A stretch of 64,000 nucleotides of DNA from Bacteroidales bacterium (GTDB lineage: Bacteria > Bacteroidota > Bacteroidia > Bacteroidales > UBA932), in NCBI GenBank assembly GCA_024401745.1, contig JAKSKK010000001.1:62001-126000 (forward strand). The letters are read 5' to 3'. Under the pieces are notes generated by a model. That model did not search any database and was not told where the DNA came from. It saw only the letters and a list, made by a program, of their open reading frames with translations. Position numbers and translations under genes: made by a program. Shown in pieces: positions 34,655 through 43,775 of the stretch. The first letter of the stretch is position 1. Each line of letters opens with the position of its first letter.

Positions 34655-36514
34655 ATGATGAGACATTTCCTACCAACTGTTCTGTCGCTGCTGCTCCTGC
34701 CCTGTGCAATATGCTGGGCTGATGTCGACGCCGAGGTGCTCTATAACAGATGTGAAGTCATCGTGAACTCCCCTACCGACATGAAATGCCATGTGAGCAG
34801 GAAGATCCAGGTCAACAATGCTTCCGGAAAGTATATCGGGCTTTTCGAGGAATACACTGATTCCTTCTCCAGCATTTCAAGCTTCTCAGGGGCTGTCGAG
34901 TCCAACGGGAAGGTGGTGAAGAAGATCAAGAAGTCCGATATCTATACCGAGAACTGTTCAGAAGGGCTGGCAGATGACACCTATGTGAACATCTACACGC
35001 CTGAAGCCACGCTTTTCCCGTATACAGTCGAGTATGAATACACCATTGAGTACAGGAAAGGCATCATAAGCTTCCCGGTCTACGCCCCAGTGGTTGCATT
35101 CGACACGCCGGTAAGGGAGGGCCTGTATCATATCAGTGTCCCGCGTGACATGGAGATCCAGTACAAGGCATGGACTGAGCCTGAAGTGAAGGAAACCGAT
35201 AAGACGAAGGAATACTTCTGGACTCTGACAGACTTCCAGCCTATCAAGAAAGAGCACAACATGCCGTTGTTATCGACGCTTCTTCCTGTGGTGAAAGCGA
35301 GGCCTTCCAATTTCAGATATCTTGGCACCCAGGGCTCACAGAGCGACTGGAATTCGGTGGGCAAGTGGCTTGAAGAGATAATGCCCCAAGAAGAGCCCAT
35401 GCCTGAAGACCTTAAGGCAAAGGTGCATGATCTGACCGACGGCTGTTCTTCCGACCTCGAGAAGGTCAAAGCACTTTATAAGTATCTCAAGGAGAATACC
35501 CGATATGTGAGCATACAGTTCGGTCTTGGCGGCTTCTCCCCCACTTCTCCTTCTGTAGTCCACAAGAAGGGATATGGCGACTGCAAGGCCCTTTCATATT
35601 TCATGAAGAGTCTGCTTGCGGAAGCCGGGATCGGTTCTGAATACTTTACCTTGAATACCGACTGGAGCCTGACCGAATCCAGCCCGGGCGTCGGTACGAT
35701 GAACCATGCCATGCTGATGGTTCCCCTTCAGGAGGATACGCTCTGGGTCGAATGCACCAATCCCCACCTTCCGCTGGGTTACAGGCATGAGGACGTTGCC
35801 GGCAGGAAGGTGCTCATTGTCAATTCCGACGGTGGCTCCCTCGTTGGCGTTCCTGCCTATCCTGATACACTGACCCTGCGCATGACTGAGTGCAAGGTCG
35901 ATTTTCAGCAGGACGGCAGCGCCAAGGTACAGGTGCATGAAACATATCGTCTCTCGGAGGCTGAGCCTTTCATCTCGTTCCGCGAACTGAAGAATGAAGA
36001 TGCAGTGAGCATACTGTCGAAACACTATGCGGTTCAGACCGATGACAAGAAGATAATCTCAATCTCAGACAACTTCCAGGATTATACAGGAACTCCCGGC
36101 TACATACCGGAAGTCAGCATAGACTGGTCATTCCTTTCAAGGAAATACGGCAGCCTGAATGCCGACAGGATACTCCTGCCTGTAGTCATCGAGAACAGCC
36201 ATTTCTCATCCCAGAAGTCATCAAGGGTACATGACGTTGTTTTCAGGACACCATATCAGGAGAAGAACAGGCTGGTCCTGACTGTGCCGGATGGCTATTC
36301 GGTCGAATTCCTTCCTTCACCCGTATCGGTTGACACGGAATTTGCATCCTATGCTTTGGAGTACGCTGTCAGCGGAAACACTATAACCATAACGGAGAGT
36401 CTGAGAGCCAACAGATGCATTCTTCCGGCGTCGGAGTATGATTCATACCGTTCGTTCGTGAAGTCATGCAACAAGGCCGTCCAGGCAAAGATAGTATTGA
36501 AGAAGAATGAATAG
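34655..36514 (+). CDS. DUF3857 plus transglutaminase-core protein with intact cysteine (trio member 2)
   Basis: 619 residues, signal peptide ending ICWA. The N-terminal half matches DUF3857 (FEEYTDSFSSISSFSGAVESNGKVV in part, LFPYTVEYEYTIEYRKG). The transglutaminase core holds KKGYGDCKALSYFMKSLL with Cys310, MNHAMLMV with His351 and LWVECTNP with Glu366 in the usual Asp position. This is the arrangement of DUF3857-transglutaminase proteins in Bacteroidota, whose function is not established. It begins 6 bases after member 1 and overlaps member 3 by 8 bases, so the three are one unit. Confidence 0.8.
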   Translation: MMRHFLPTVLSLLLLPCAICWADVDAEVLYNRCEVIVNSPTDMKCHVSRKIQVNNASGKYIGLFEEYTDSFSSISSFSGAVESNGKVVKKIKKSDIYTENCSEGLADDTYVNIYTPEATLFPYTVEYEYTIEYRKGIISFPVYAPVVAFDTPVREGLYHISVPRDMEIQYKAWTEPEVKETDKTKEYFWTLTDFQPIKKEHNMPLLSTLLPVVKARPSNFRYLGTQGSQSDWNSVGKWLEEIMPQEEPMPEDLKAKVHDLTDGCSSDLEKVKALYKYLKENTRYVSIQFGLGGFSPTSPSVVHKKGYGDCKALSYFMKSLLAEAGIGSEYFTLNTDWSLTESSPGVGTMNHAMLMVPLQEDTLWVECTNPHLPLGYRHEDVAGRKVLIVNSDGGSLVGVPAYPDTLTLRMTECKVDFQQDGSAKVQVHETYRLSEAEPFISFRELKNEDAVSILSKHYAVQTDDKKIISISDNFQDYTGTPGYIPEVSIDWSFLSRKYGSLNADRILLPVVIENSHFSSQKSSRVHDVVFRTPYQEKNRLVLTVPDGYSVEFLPSPVSVDTEFASYALEYAVSGNTITITESLRANRCILPASEYDSYRSFVKSCNKAVQAKIVLKKNE

Positions 36515-38411
36515 ATATTTACCTGCACTGCTGTTGCTTGTCTGCCAGCTTGCAGGAGCGCAGAAGATACCTGTGACTCCAGCTCTGGGGATGGTGTCGG
36601 AATACGAGTGCTCTTTCAGGAAATATGATACCGAACCATACGTGTCCGCAATGATCCTATGGGAATCCTGTGACCGTGTGCTGGACTACGACATGGTATA
36701 TTCCGAAGGCCGATGCATCACTTATTACAAGCAGCGGATCAAGATCCTAAGGGAGAGCGGGCGGCATTTCGCTTCGGACAAGATAGTAGTCGATTCGGAT
36801 GCCGGCGAGTCAGTGAAGAACCTGGAGGTCACGACGTATAATTTAGAAGACGGAAAGGTCGTCTCTCATCCGGCTTCCAAGTCAGACATAACCCGCACAT
36901 GGCTTGACGACAAGCGTCAGCAGCTTTCATACAGGGCTTCGGATGTCAAGGCCGGATCCGTGATCGAAATCAGCTATGTGATGACCACTCCCCTTTTCGA
37001 TGTTGTTCCTACATTCAACTTCCGTCGGTCAATACCTGTGAATTTCTGCTCATATACCATCGCATACCCCGAAGGCTTGCAGAAAAGGATGCGATGTCTT
37101 GACTATGAACAGGATGCAATCCTCTATACCTCCGGGCAGGATACTAAGACAGGCTTGATGTACGATGCCTTTCAGGCTGCAGACCTGCCTTCTTTCAAGG
37201 ATGAGCCCATGGTGTACTGCCCCGGCGACTACATGGGATCAGTCGCATACGAGATAGGCCGTCTTGACTGGTCCGACGTGGCCAAGGAGTTCAGCGGCTC
37301 GGCCGTGATGCAGCAGCTGAAGGGTCGCAATCCCTTCCGAAAGGAGGTCAAGGAAATCGTCGCTGCAGGTAAGGACCGCTTCACCACGATGTGCGAGGTC
37401 GTTGACCTTGTGAAGAAGTCTGTGAAATGGAACGGCCAGACCGCCTTCTTCCCGAAAGACTTTTCCGGAATAGGCAGTGAATATTTCGGCACGAGCGCCG
37501 ACTTGAATTCAGTGGTCGGTGCCGCCCTGACCGATGCCGGCTTCTTCGTTACTCCGGTTCTGCTGTGCCTGAGGTCAGACGGAGTGATATTCGACCAGTT
37601 CCCTACCTGCGGAGCGTTTAGCACATTCATCCTGCACATATCCGACCAGGAGGACATCGATTTCTATCTGGATGCAGCCAACCCCCTGGGCTATTACAAT
37701 GTCCTGCCGGACAACTATCTGGTGTCAAATGCAATGGAGATATTCAAGGATGGCAGTTACCGCTTTGTCGACCTCAGCAGGCTTGCGGGTAGCGTGACAT
37801 CATACACGCTGGTTGCCAACATGCTTCCTGACGGCAACATGGCAGGCACCATCTCAGGGCAGTTCTTCAACAACTCGTCATTCAGATTCAAGGAGAATTC
37901 GTATGGTATCACACCGGAGAACATGAATGAGAAGATGCTTGAACTCCTTGATGTGGACAGTGTGACATCCGCCTCCATCGACGGCCTATACGTACCTTCG
38001 GCATGCACCAACATGAAGGTCAAGTTCATCAAGGAGAATGAAGTGACTGATTCACTCATGACCGTCAGCCCTTTCATGGTCCCTTTGCTGACCTCTGACG
38101 CCTTCCGGAGTGAAAGCAGGAGGCTTCCTGTGGAATTCCCTTATCCGGAATCAATCCAGTATGTGGTCAGGATAGGAATCCCGCATGGCTACGAAATTGC
38201 GTCTCTGCCTGAGCCCGTCGCATTGTCATGCTCTCTCCCCTCAGAGTGCATGATGTCCGCAATGGCCGACGAGACAGCTGTAAGCCTGTATTTCAAGTTT
38301 GACAACAAGGCATATTTTGCATCCCGGCAGATGTATGGGGAACTGAGGGATTATTGGCTGGCAGTGTGCGATGCGCTCCAGGCAAAGATAGTGTTCAGAA
38401 AGATAGACTGA
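36507..38411 (+). CDS. DUF3857/transglutaminase-like periplasmic protein, cysteine replaced by serine (trio member 3)
   Basis: 634 residues with signal peptide MNRYLPALLLLVCQLAGAQ. It aligns along its whole length with member 1: KIPVTP versus RIPVSE at the mature start, RIKILRESGRHFAS, EVTTYNLEDGKVV, GSVIEISYVM. The core again lacks the cysteine (GTSADLNSVV, Ser330), while STFILHI and FYLDAANPLGYYNVLPDNYLV are kept. Starts inside the end of member 2. Likely arose by tandem duplication of member 1 around or beside the cysteine-bearing gene. Confidence 0.75.
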   Translation: MNRYLPALLLLVCQLAGAQKIPVTPALGMVSEYECSFRKYDTEPYVSAMILWESCDRVLDYDMVYSEGRCITYYKQRIKILRESGRHFASDKIVVDSDAGESVKNLEVTTYNLEDGKVVSHPASKSDITRTWLDDKRQQLSYRASDVKAGSVIEISYVMTTPLFDVVPTFNFRRSIPVNFCSYTIAYPEGLQKRMRCLDYEQDAILYTSGQDTKTGLMYDAFQAADLPSFKDEPMVYCPGDYMGSVAYEIGRLDWSDVAKEFSGSAVMQQLKGRNPFRKEVKEIVAAGKDRFTTMCEVVDLVKKSVKWNGQTAFFPKDFSGIGSEYFGTSADLNSVVGAALTDAGFFVTPVLLCLRSDGVIFDQFPTCGAFSTFILHISDQEDIDFYLDAANPLGYYNVLPDNYLVSNAMEIFKDGSYRFVDLSRLAGSVTSYTLVANMLPDGNMAGTISGQFFNNSSFRFKENSYGITPENMNEKMLELLDVDSVTSASIDGLYVPSACTNMKVKFIKENEVTDSLMTVSPFMVPLLTSDAFRSESRRLPVEFPYPESIQYVVRIGIPHGYEIASLPEPVALSCSLPSECMMSAMADETAVSLYFKFDNKAYFASRQMYGELRDYWLAVCDALQAKIVFRKID

Positions 38412-38432
38412 GGCAAATTGGGCTGTTTTGGC

Positions 38433-38440
38433 TATATTTG
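38433..38440 (+). promoter_or_regulatory. -7 element for rlmD
   Basis: TATATTTG, ending 18 bases before the ATG at 38459; a TTG lies at 38418-38420, closer than the usual -33 spacing. Confidence 0.45.
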
Positions 38441-38458
38441 CGCGTTATTTGAAGATAC

Positions 38459-39868
38459 ATGGGAAGAAACAGGAAATTGGACATCGTCCTTGAGAATGTG
38501 ACGATAGAGAATGTGGCCGCGGAGGGAAAGGCTATTGCCCATACCGAAGACGGAATGGTAGTGTTTGTGGAGTTTGCAGTTCCCGGCGATGTCGTGGACA
38601 TTCAGGTGACCCGCAAGAAGAAGGCCTTCATGGAAGGCCGCATCATCAGGATAGTAAAGCCGTCAGACCGTCGTCTGGACCCTTTCTGCGAGCATTTCGG
38701 ACTGTGTGGAGGATGCCGCTGGCAGCCTCTCCCCTACGACATACAGCTTGCTGCCAAGCAGCGTCAGGTATTCGACCAGCTTACCAGGATAGGCCATCTC
38801 ACCATACCTGAAATCACGCCCATCATAGGCTCCGACAAGACGGAATACTACCGAAACAAGCTGGAATTCACCGCATCCAACAAGCGCTGGCTTACCAGCA
38901 AGGAGGTCGAGGAGCAGCAGTTCCCCGACGGCGAGCCCGGGCTTGGCTTCCATGTGGGCAAGTTCTTCGACAAGGTGCTGGACATAAAGCACTGCTGCCT
39001 GCAGCCGGAACCCAGCAATGCAATCCGTCTGTTCATCAAGGACTATGCTCTCAAGAACGGCATCTCCTTCTATGACATACGTGCCAACAAGGGACTGTTC
39101 CGCAACATGTTCGTGCGCACCACGGATGCCGGACAGGTCATGCTCATAGTATGCTTCGGCGAGGAGTCTCCCGCAATTTTCCCCATGCTTGACGCGATTG
39201 CAGCAGAGTTCCCCCAGATCACATCCCTCTACTATGTGATCAACCTCAAGTGCAACGACGCCATCTCCGACCAGGAATGCATACTCTACAAGGGCGACGA
39301 GGCCATATACGAGACGATGGAGGGCCTGCGCTTCAAGATCGGCCCCAAGTCATTCTATCAGACGAACACAGGCCAGGCCTACAAGCTTTACAAGGTCGCC
39401 CGTGACTTCGCCTCACTTACCGGCAGCGAGGTGGTCTATGACCTCTATACAGGCACAGGAACCATCGCGCAGTTCGTCAGCGCGAAGGCCAGCAAGGTGA
39501 TTGGCATCGAGTATGTGCCCGAGGCCATTGCGGATGCTGTGATCAATGCCAAGGGCAACGGCATAACCAACTGCGAGTTCTTTGCCGGAGACATGAAGGA
39601 CGTCCTTACGGCCGATTTCATTGCCGAGCATGGCGAGCCTGACGTGATGATAGTGGATCCTCCCCGCGCGGGCATGCACCCCGACGTGATCAAGGTCATA
39701 CTTGGCGCTTCACCCAAGCGCATCGTTTATGTGAGCTGCAATCCAGCTTCGCAGGCAAGAGATCTGGAAGTCCTCTGCACCAAGTACAGGATCACAGCGG
39801 TTCAGCCAGTTGACATGTTCCCTCATACCCAGCACGTCGAAAACGTTTGTAATCTCGAACTTATATGA
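38459..39868 (+). CDS. rlmD: 23S rRNA (uracil-5-)-methyltransferase, RlmD/TrmA family
   Basis: SAM-dependent uridine C5 methyltransferase of 469 residues. N-terminal TRAM domain (IENVAAEGKAIAH, FAVPGDVVDIQVTRKK), then the iron-sulfur cysteines in FCEHFGLCGGCRWQPL, a central RNA-binding region, and the methyltransferase domain with YDLYTGTGTIAQFV, GIEYVPEAI, IVDPPRAGMHP and the nucleophilic Cys in VYVSCNPASQARDL. RlmD and RlmC/RlmCD-type specificities cannot be separated by eye. The stop overlaps the next start by 4 bases (ATGATAA region). Confidence 0.88.
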   Translation: MGRNRKLDIVLENVTIENVAAEGKAIAHTEDGMVVFVEFAVPGDVVDIQVTRKKKAFMEGRIIRIVKPSDRRLDPFCEHFGLCGGCRWQPLPYDIQLAAKQRQVFDQLTRIGHLTIPEITPIIGSDKTEYYRNKLEFTASNKRWLTSKEVEEQQFPDGEPGLGFHVGKFFDKVLDIKHCCLQPEPSNAIRLFIKDYALKNGISFYDIRANKGLFRNMFVRTTDAGQVMLIVCFGEESPAIFPMLDAIAAEFPQITSLYYVINLKCNDAISDQECILYKGDEAIYETMEGLRFKIGPKSFYQTNTGQAYKLYKVARDFASLTGSEVVYDLYTGTGTIAQFVSAKASKVIGIEYVPEAIADAVINAKGNGITNCEFFAGDMKDVLTADFIAEHGEPDVMIVDPPRAGMHPDVIKVILGASPKRIVYVSCNPASQARDLEVLCTKYRITAVQPVDMFPHTQHVENVCNLELI

Positions 39869-40827
39869 TAATTCAGATCGTATTGCTTCTTGTTGGTCTT
39901 GCCCTGATAGTGTTCGGTGCTGACTGGCTCGTGGACGGAGCATCGGCAATAGCCAGAAAAGTTGGAATAAGTGAGTTTGTGATTGGACTGACTATCGTCG
40001 GCTTCGGCACTTCCTGCCCTGAGTTGGTGGTCAGTCTGACCGGCGCAATTGCCGGCAATGCCGACGTTTCCATAGGAAATGTTGTGGGCTCCAACATCTT
40101 CAACACCCTGCTGATCCTTGGCCTTACCGCACTCGTGATGCCTATAGGAATCACCCAGGACAACAAGAGAAGAGACATTCCCGTAACCCTTCTCATTACC
40201 TTCCTGCTCATAGCTCTGGGCATGGGAAAAGTGTTCGTGGGAGCAAGTGAGACTGATGGATTGTCAAGGGTGGAAGGCATTGTGTTCCTGATACTTTTCG
40301 CCGCTTATATGTTCATGTGCTTCAAGTTCGACAAGGGCTCTGACGAAAGTGACGATGATGCTAGAAAAATCAGCAGCATCTGGCTTGCTGTCCTTCTTGT
40401 TGCGGCCGGACTCTGCGGCCTCATCTTCGGTGGTAAGATGTTCGTGAACTCTGCGACAGCCATAGCAAAGATGCTCGGCGTCAGCGACAAGTTCATCGCC
40501 ATCACGGTGCTTGCCGGTGGTACCTCGCTTCCTGAACTTGCCACCTGCGTCGTGGCTGCGGCCAAGAAGAAGGGCCAGCTTGCGCTTGGCAACATACTCG
40601 GCTCCAACGTATTCAACATCCTGCTGATACTTGGCAGCTCTGCAGTAGTGACTCCCCTTTCATTCGCAGGAATGGACGTCGTGGACATGATAGTCCTCTT
40701 CGGCAGTGCCGTGCTCGTGTGGATGAGTTCCTACACTTTCAAGAAAGACCGCATAGACCGCTACGAAGGTGCAATCTTCCTGCTGTGCTTCATTGGGTAT
40801 TACGTATATCTTTTCTCCAAGCTATAG
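39865..40827 (+). CDS. Calcium/sodium antiporter (YrbG/CaxA-like)
   Basis: Inner-membrane cation exchanger of 320 residues built as two inverted halves. Each half holds an alpha-repeat: VGFGTSCPELVVSLTGAIAGNADVSIGNVVGSNIFNT in the first (GTSxPE and GNxxGSNxxN motifs) and AGGTSLPELATCVVAAAKKKGQLALGNILGSNVFN in the second (quoted in outline). About ten membrane segments. It overlaps rlmD by 4 bases, and its end overlaps the convergent sulfatase gene by 6 bases. Confidence 0.9.
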   Translation: MIIQIVLLLVGLALIVFGADWLVDGASAIARKVGISEFVIGLTIVGFGTSCPELVVSLTGAIAGNADVSIGNVVGSNIFNTLLILGLTALVMPIGITQDNKRRDIPVTLLITFLLIALGMGKVFVGASETDGLSRVEGIVFLILFAAYMFMCFKFDKGSDESDDDARKISSIWLAVLLVAAGLCGLIFGGKMFVNSATAIAKMLGVSDKFIAITVLAGGTSLPELATCVVAAAKKKGQLALGNILGSNVFNILLILGSSAVVTPLSFAGMDVVDMIVLFGSAVLVWMSSYTFKKDRIDRYEGAIFLLCFIGYYVYLFSKL

Positions 40828-42447
40828 AGTCTCCTCGATAGGGTCATCATAAAGCTCCTGCAGGCGCGAAAGTTCCTTGCGGAGCTTTTTTGTAATGCGC
40901 TCAGTCCCCTTCTGTCCGTAGATGTTGTGCATCTCCTCGGGGTCGTGCCTAAGGTCGAAGAGCTCCCATTCATCGATGTCGTTGTAGAAATGCATGAGCG
41001 ACCACCCGTTCGTGCGTACGCCGTAATGGCGCCTTACGCTGTGCTCGGCGGGATACTCGTAATAATGGTAGTACAGAGACTTCCTCCACCCCCTGTCCTT
41101 GCCTTTCAGAAGGCTGAGATAGCTTTCACCCTGAATGTCGCCGGGGACATCGGCCCCTGCCAGCTCCAGAAATGTGGGCGCATGGTCGATGTTCTGCACG
41201 AAGCCATCGATGTCCTTGCCTCTCAATGCATTGCGCATGCAGTCCGGGGCTCTCACAAGCAGCGGTGTGCGGAAGCTTTCCTCATACATGAAACGCTTGT
41301 CGAAGTATCCGTGCTCACCCATGAAGAACCCTTGGTCCGAGGTGTATATGACGATGGTGTTCTCCAGCAGTCCGTGTTCCTTAAGATAATCGTATACTTT
41401 GCCGACGTTCCTGTCGATCGAGTGGATCACGCGGCAGTAGTCGTGCATGTACCGCTGGTATTTCCATTCCGAAAGAGCGTCGCCGCTGAGGTTGTCCTTC
41501 TTGAACTTCTCGATAATCGGCCCGTAGTAGGCGTCCCAGACCTCCTGCTGCTCCGCTGTCATCCTTCCCGGGCGGAACTCCCCGGTCTGCAGGTACATCC
41601 CCCTTCCGTATGATTCCAGGGCAGGATTCTCGGGAGTGTGTATCTCGTTCTCCTTGTCGGCCATCTTCAGGTCATAGACGACGTTCATGTCCTTGATGAT
41701 GCTCATCTCCTGAATGCCGGCGGCCTCGCGCCCGGAATAGTCATCGTAGAAGTTATCGGGAAGAGGATAGGTGACATTGTCATAGAGCTCGAGGTCACAC
41801 AGGTCAGGCATCCATGTGCGGTGCGGTGCCTTCTGGTGCAGGAACAGGCAGAAAGGCTTTGACTTGTCGCGGCCCTCGTCCAGCCACCTGAGCGCTATGT
41901 CGGTAGTGATGTTGGTGACGTATCCCTGCTCTACCCGCCTGCCGCCGGCACTGATGAATACAGGGTTGTAATAATCGCCCTGGCCGTCGACTATGTCCCA
42001 GTAGTCGAAGCCTGTGGGCTCGCTTACCAGGTGCCACTTGCCTACCATCGCGGTAGTGTAGCCTGCGTCGCGTAGAAGCTGCTGGACGGTCTGCTGGCTG
42101 CCGTCGAAGATGCCATGCTCGTTGTTGGTGAAGCCGTTCTTGTGCGAGTGCTTGCCCGTAAGCAGGCAGGCGCGCGAGGGGCCGCTCAGCGAATTCGCCA
42201 CGAAGCTGTTGGTGAACCTTACGCCCTCTGTGGCGATGCGGTCTATGTTGGGAGTGTCGATGAATCGTCCGTCGTAGGCGCTGACGGTCTGATATGAGTG
42301 GTCGTCGCACATGATGTAGACGATGTTGAGAGGCTTCTGCCCGTCATCGTCAGCGTTCTGCCCGGTGGAACAGGCGCATGGGAGCAGCGAAACCGAAGAG
42401 ACGGCCGCTGTTCCTGTGATTTTCAGCAGCTTCTGGATCTTTGCCAT
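40822..42447 (-). CDS. Serine-type family S1 sulfatase, lipoprotein
   Basis: 541 residues. Signal peptide with lipobox LLPCAC, so lipid-anchored. The active-site motif is SLSGPSRACLLTGK: Ser88 is the residue converted to formylglycine, making this an S-type enzyme that needs an anaerobic maturase (not in the window). Metal ligands appear as MCDDH (Asp48, Asp49) and YTSDQGFFMGEHGYFDKRFMYEES. The sequence style is like N-acetylglucosamine-6-sulfate sulfatases of gut Bacteroidales, but the substrate is inference. It is the last gene of a unit with two small barrel proteins (gaps of 3 and 2 bases). Confidence 0.88.
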   Translation of the reverse strand: MAKIQKLLKITGTAAVSSVSLLPCACSTGQNADDDGQKPLNIVYIMCDDHSYQTVSAYDGRFIDTPNIDRIATEGVRFTNSFVANSLSGPSRACLLTGKHSHKNGFTNNEHGIFDGSQQTVQQLLRDAGYTTAMVGKWHLVSEPTGFDYWDIVDGQGDYYNPVFISAGGRRVEQGYVTNITTDIALRWLDEGRDKSKPFCLFLHQKAPHRTWMPDLCDLELYDNVTYPLPDNFYDDYSGREAAGIQEMSIIKDMNVVYDLKMADKENEIHTPENPALESYGRGMYLQTGEFRPGRMTAEQQEVWDAYYGPIIEKFKKDNLSGDALSEWKYQRYMHDYCRVIHSIDRNVGKVYDYLKEHGLLENTIVIYTSDQGFFMGEHGYFDKRFMYEESFRTPLLVRAPDCMRNALRGKDIDGFVQNIDHAPTFLELAGADVPGDIQGESYLSLLKGKDRGWRKSLYYHYYEYPAEHSVRRHYGVRTNGWSLMHFYNDIDEWELFDLRHDPEEMHNIYGQKGTERITKKLRKELSRLQELYDDPIEETL

Positions 42448-42450
42448 AGT

Positions 42451-43059
42451 CTAGAAATTAAGGGCTATGCTAATGTTCAGCGAGTAGTAGCTGGCCTGGT
42501 CGAGCCTGATGCTGCTTTCAGGTATCTTTCTTCCGGAGTCCGGGTCGACGATGTCGGGTCTGTCGAGGCTTGCTCTGGCACTGAACAGGAAATCAAGCGA
42601 TACGGAGCGGCTCAGGGCCACATGGTATCCTGTGCCGGCCGAGAGCAGCGTGCAGATTTTGGATGGATTCCTGAGTTCCTTGAAGCCTACGCCACCGTCG
42701 AAGTAGCAGAGCATTCCGTCGCAGTCCATCTCCCTGAAATAGTATGTGCCCCTCATAGTGAGAGGTATGACCCTGAACCCCTCGGCGATGCCTGCCAGGC
42801 CAGTGTATGCGGCCACAGCTATGTGCGGGGTGATGTTCACGCCAAGGTCCGCAAGTATCTGGGCATTGCCTATGAAGGTCCAGCCGGCATGGTTCTCGTC
42901 GACCCTGTATCCTTCGCCGACGGTGTAGTTCTGGTGCTTGGCCGTGAACAGTGTGCCGCTGCTGCCCCACTCCACCCCGTACCTGATGAACGGCTGCGCA
43001 GCGTGAGACAGTGCGCAGGAGGCGAGCAGCAGAAGCGATATGACCATGAAACGACGCAT
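42451..43059 (-). CDS. Small outer-membrane beta-barrel protein
   Basis: 202 residues with signal peptide MRRFMVISLLLLASCALSHA. The mature part has alternating strands (FIRYGVEWGSSGTLFT, PHIAVAAYTGLAG, RGTYYF, VSLDFLFSARASL) and ends YYSLNISIALNF with terminal Phe, as in eight-stranded barrels. No family can be named with certainty. It sits between another small barrel gene and the sulfatase, all on the minus strand. Confidence 0.6.
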   Translation of the reverse strand: MRRFMVISLLLLASCALSHAAQPFIRYGVEWGSSGTLFTAKHQNYTVGEGYRVDENHAGWTFIGNAQILADLGVNITPHIAVAAYTGLAGIAEGFRVIPLTMRGTYYFREMDCDGMLCYFDGGVGFKELRNPSKICTLLSAGTGYHVALSRSVSLDFLFSARASLDRPDIVDPDSGRKIPESSIRLDQASYYSLNISIALNF

Positions 43060-43061
43060 GC

Positions 43062-43637
43062 CTAGAACAGATATGAGATTATCAGCTGAGGGTACAGGGC
43101 ACGGAAGATGCCGTTGAGATAGCAGGAGAGGTCCTGGTTGCCGTGGATCTCATCCTTTCGGATATGGCAGCCGAACTCTCCGGTGAAACGCAGATCGAGG
43201 CACAGGGATTCCCTGAACGTGAACCTGCAGCCATAATTGCCGTCGAGCGCGCACATCAGGCCATAGTTCCTTCTCAGGATGGTTCCTCCCGGCTGTGCGA
43301 ACAGGCCCTTCTCGAAGTCGTGTACGAATCCGGCCGAGCATCCTGTACCCCAGTATAGGCTATACTTTACGCCGTTGCTCCCGTATTCTCTGTAGATGAC
43401 ATTGTGGCTGTATGAGAAGTGGCCGCCCGGCATGTTGCTTCTTCCGGTAGGCATGCCGTATATGTCCATTGTGGCCGTGTAGCTGTTGAAGCAGTTGTTC
43501 GGCCTTCTGTGCTCGAAGGTAGCGCCAATTCCCTTTATGGAGCTGTAGAGCCCGAAGGAATAATCCTGAGCCCCCGCCGTGAGCGTCATGGCCAGGCAGA
43601 GTATCAGCACAAGTACCTTCGAATGCTTCATATACAT
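43062..43637 (-). CDS. Small outer-membrane beta-barrel protein
   Basis: 191 residues (185 if started at the third codon, ATG 43631, MKHSKVLVLILCLAMTLTAGAQ, which is an equally good signal peptide). Strand-like pattern with many Y, F and G residues (YSFGLYSSIKGIGATFEHRR, GTGCSAGFVHDFEKG, CRFTFRESLCLDLRF) and C-terminal LIISYLF. First gene of the barrel-barrel-sulfatase unit. Not recognised beyond the barrel-like pattern. Confidence 0.6.
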   Translation of the reverse strand: MYMKHSKVLVLILCLAMTLTAGAQDYSFGLYSSIKGIGATFEHRRPNNCFNSYTATMDIYGMPTGRSNMPGGHFSYSHNVIYREYGSNGVKYSLYWGTGCSAGFVHDFEKGLFAQPGGTILRRNYGLMCALDGNYGCRFTFRESLCLDLRFTGEFGCHIRKDEIHGNQDLSCYLNGIFRALYPQLIISYLF

Positions 43638-43775
43638 GGTACCAATATAGGAATTTCTTTGATTATTTCCTATGAAAACACTAACTTCGCGTTTGGAAGG
43701 AGCCGTTACAGGCTGTTTATAGAGTTTTTGACTCTATTATATTTAAATTATTGATTATAAGTAAATAAAACAAAA

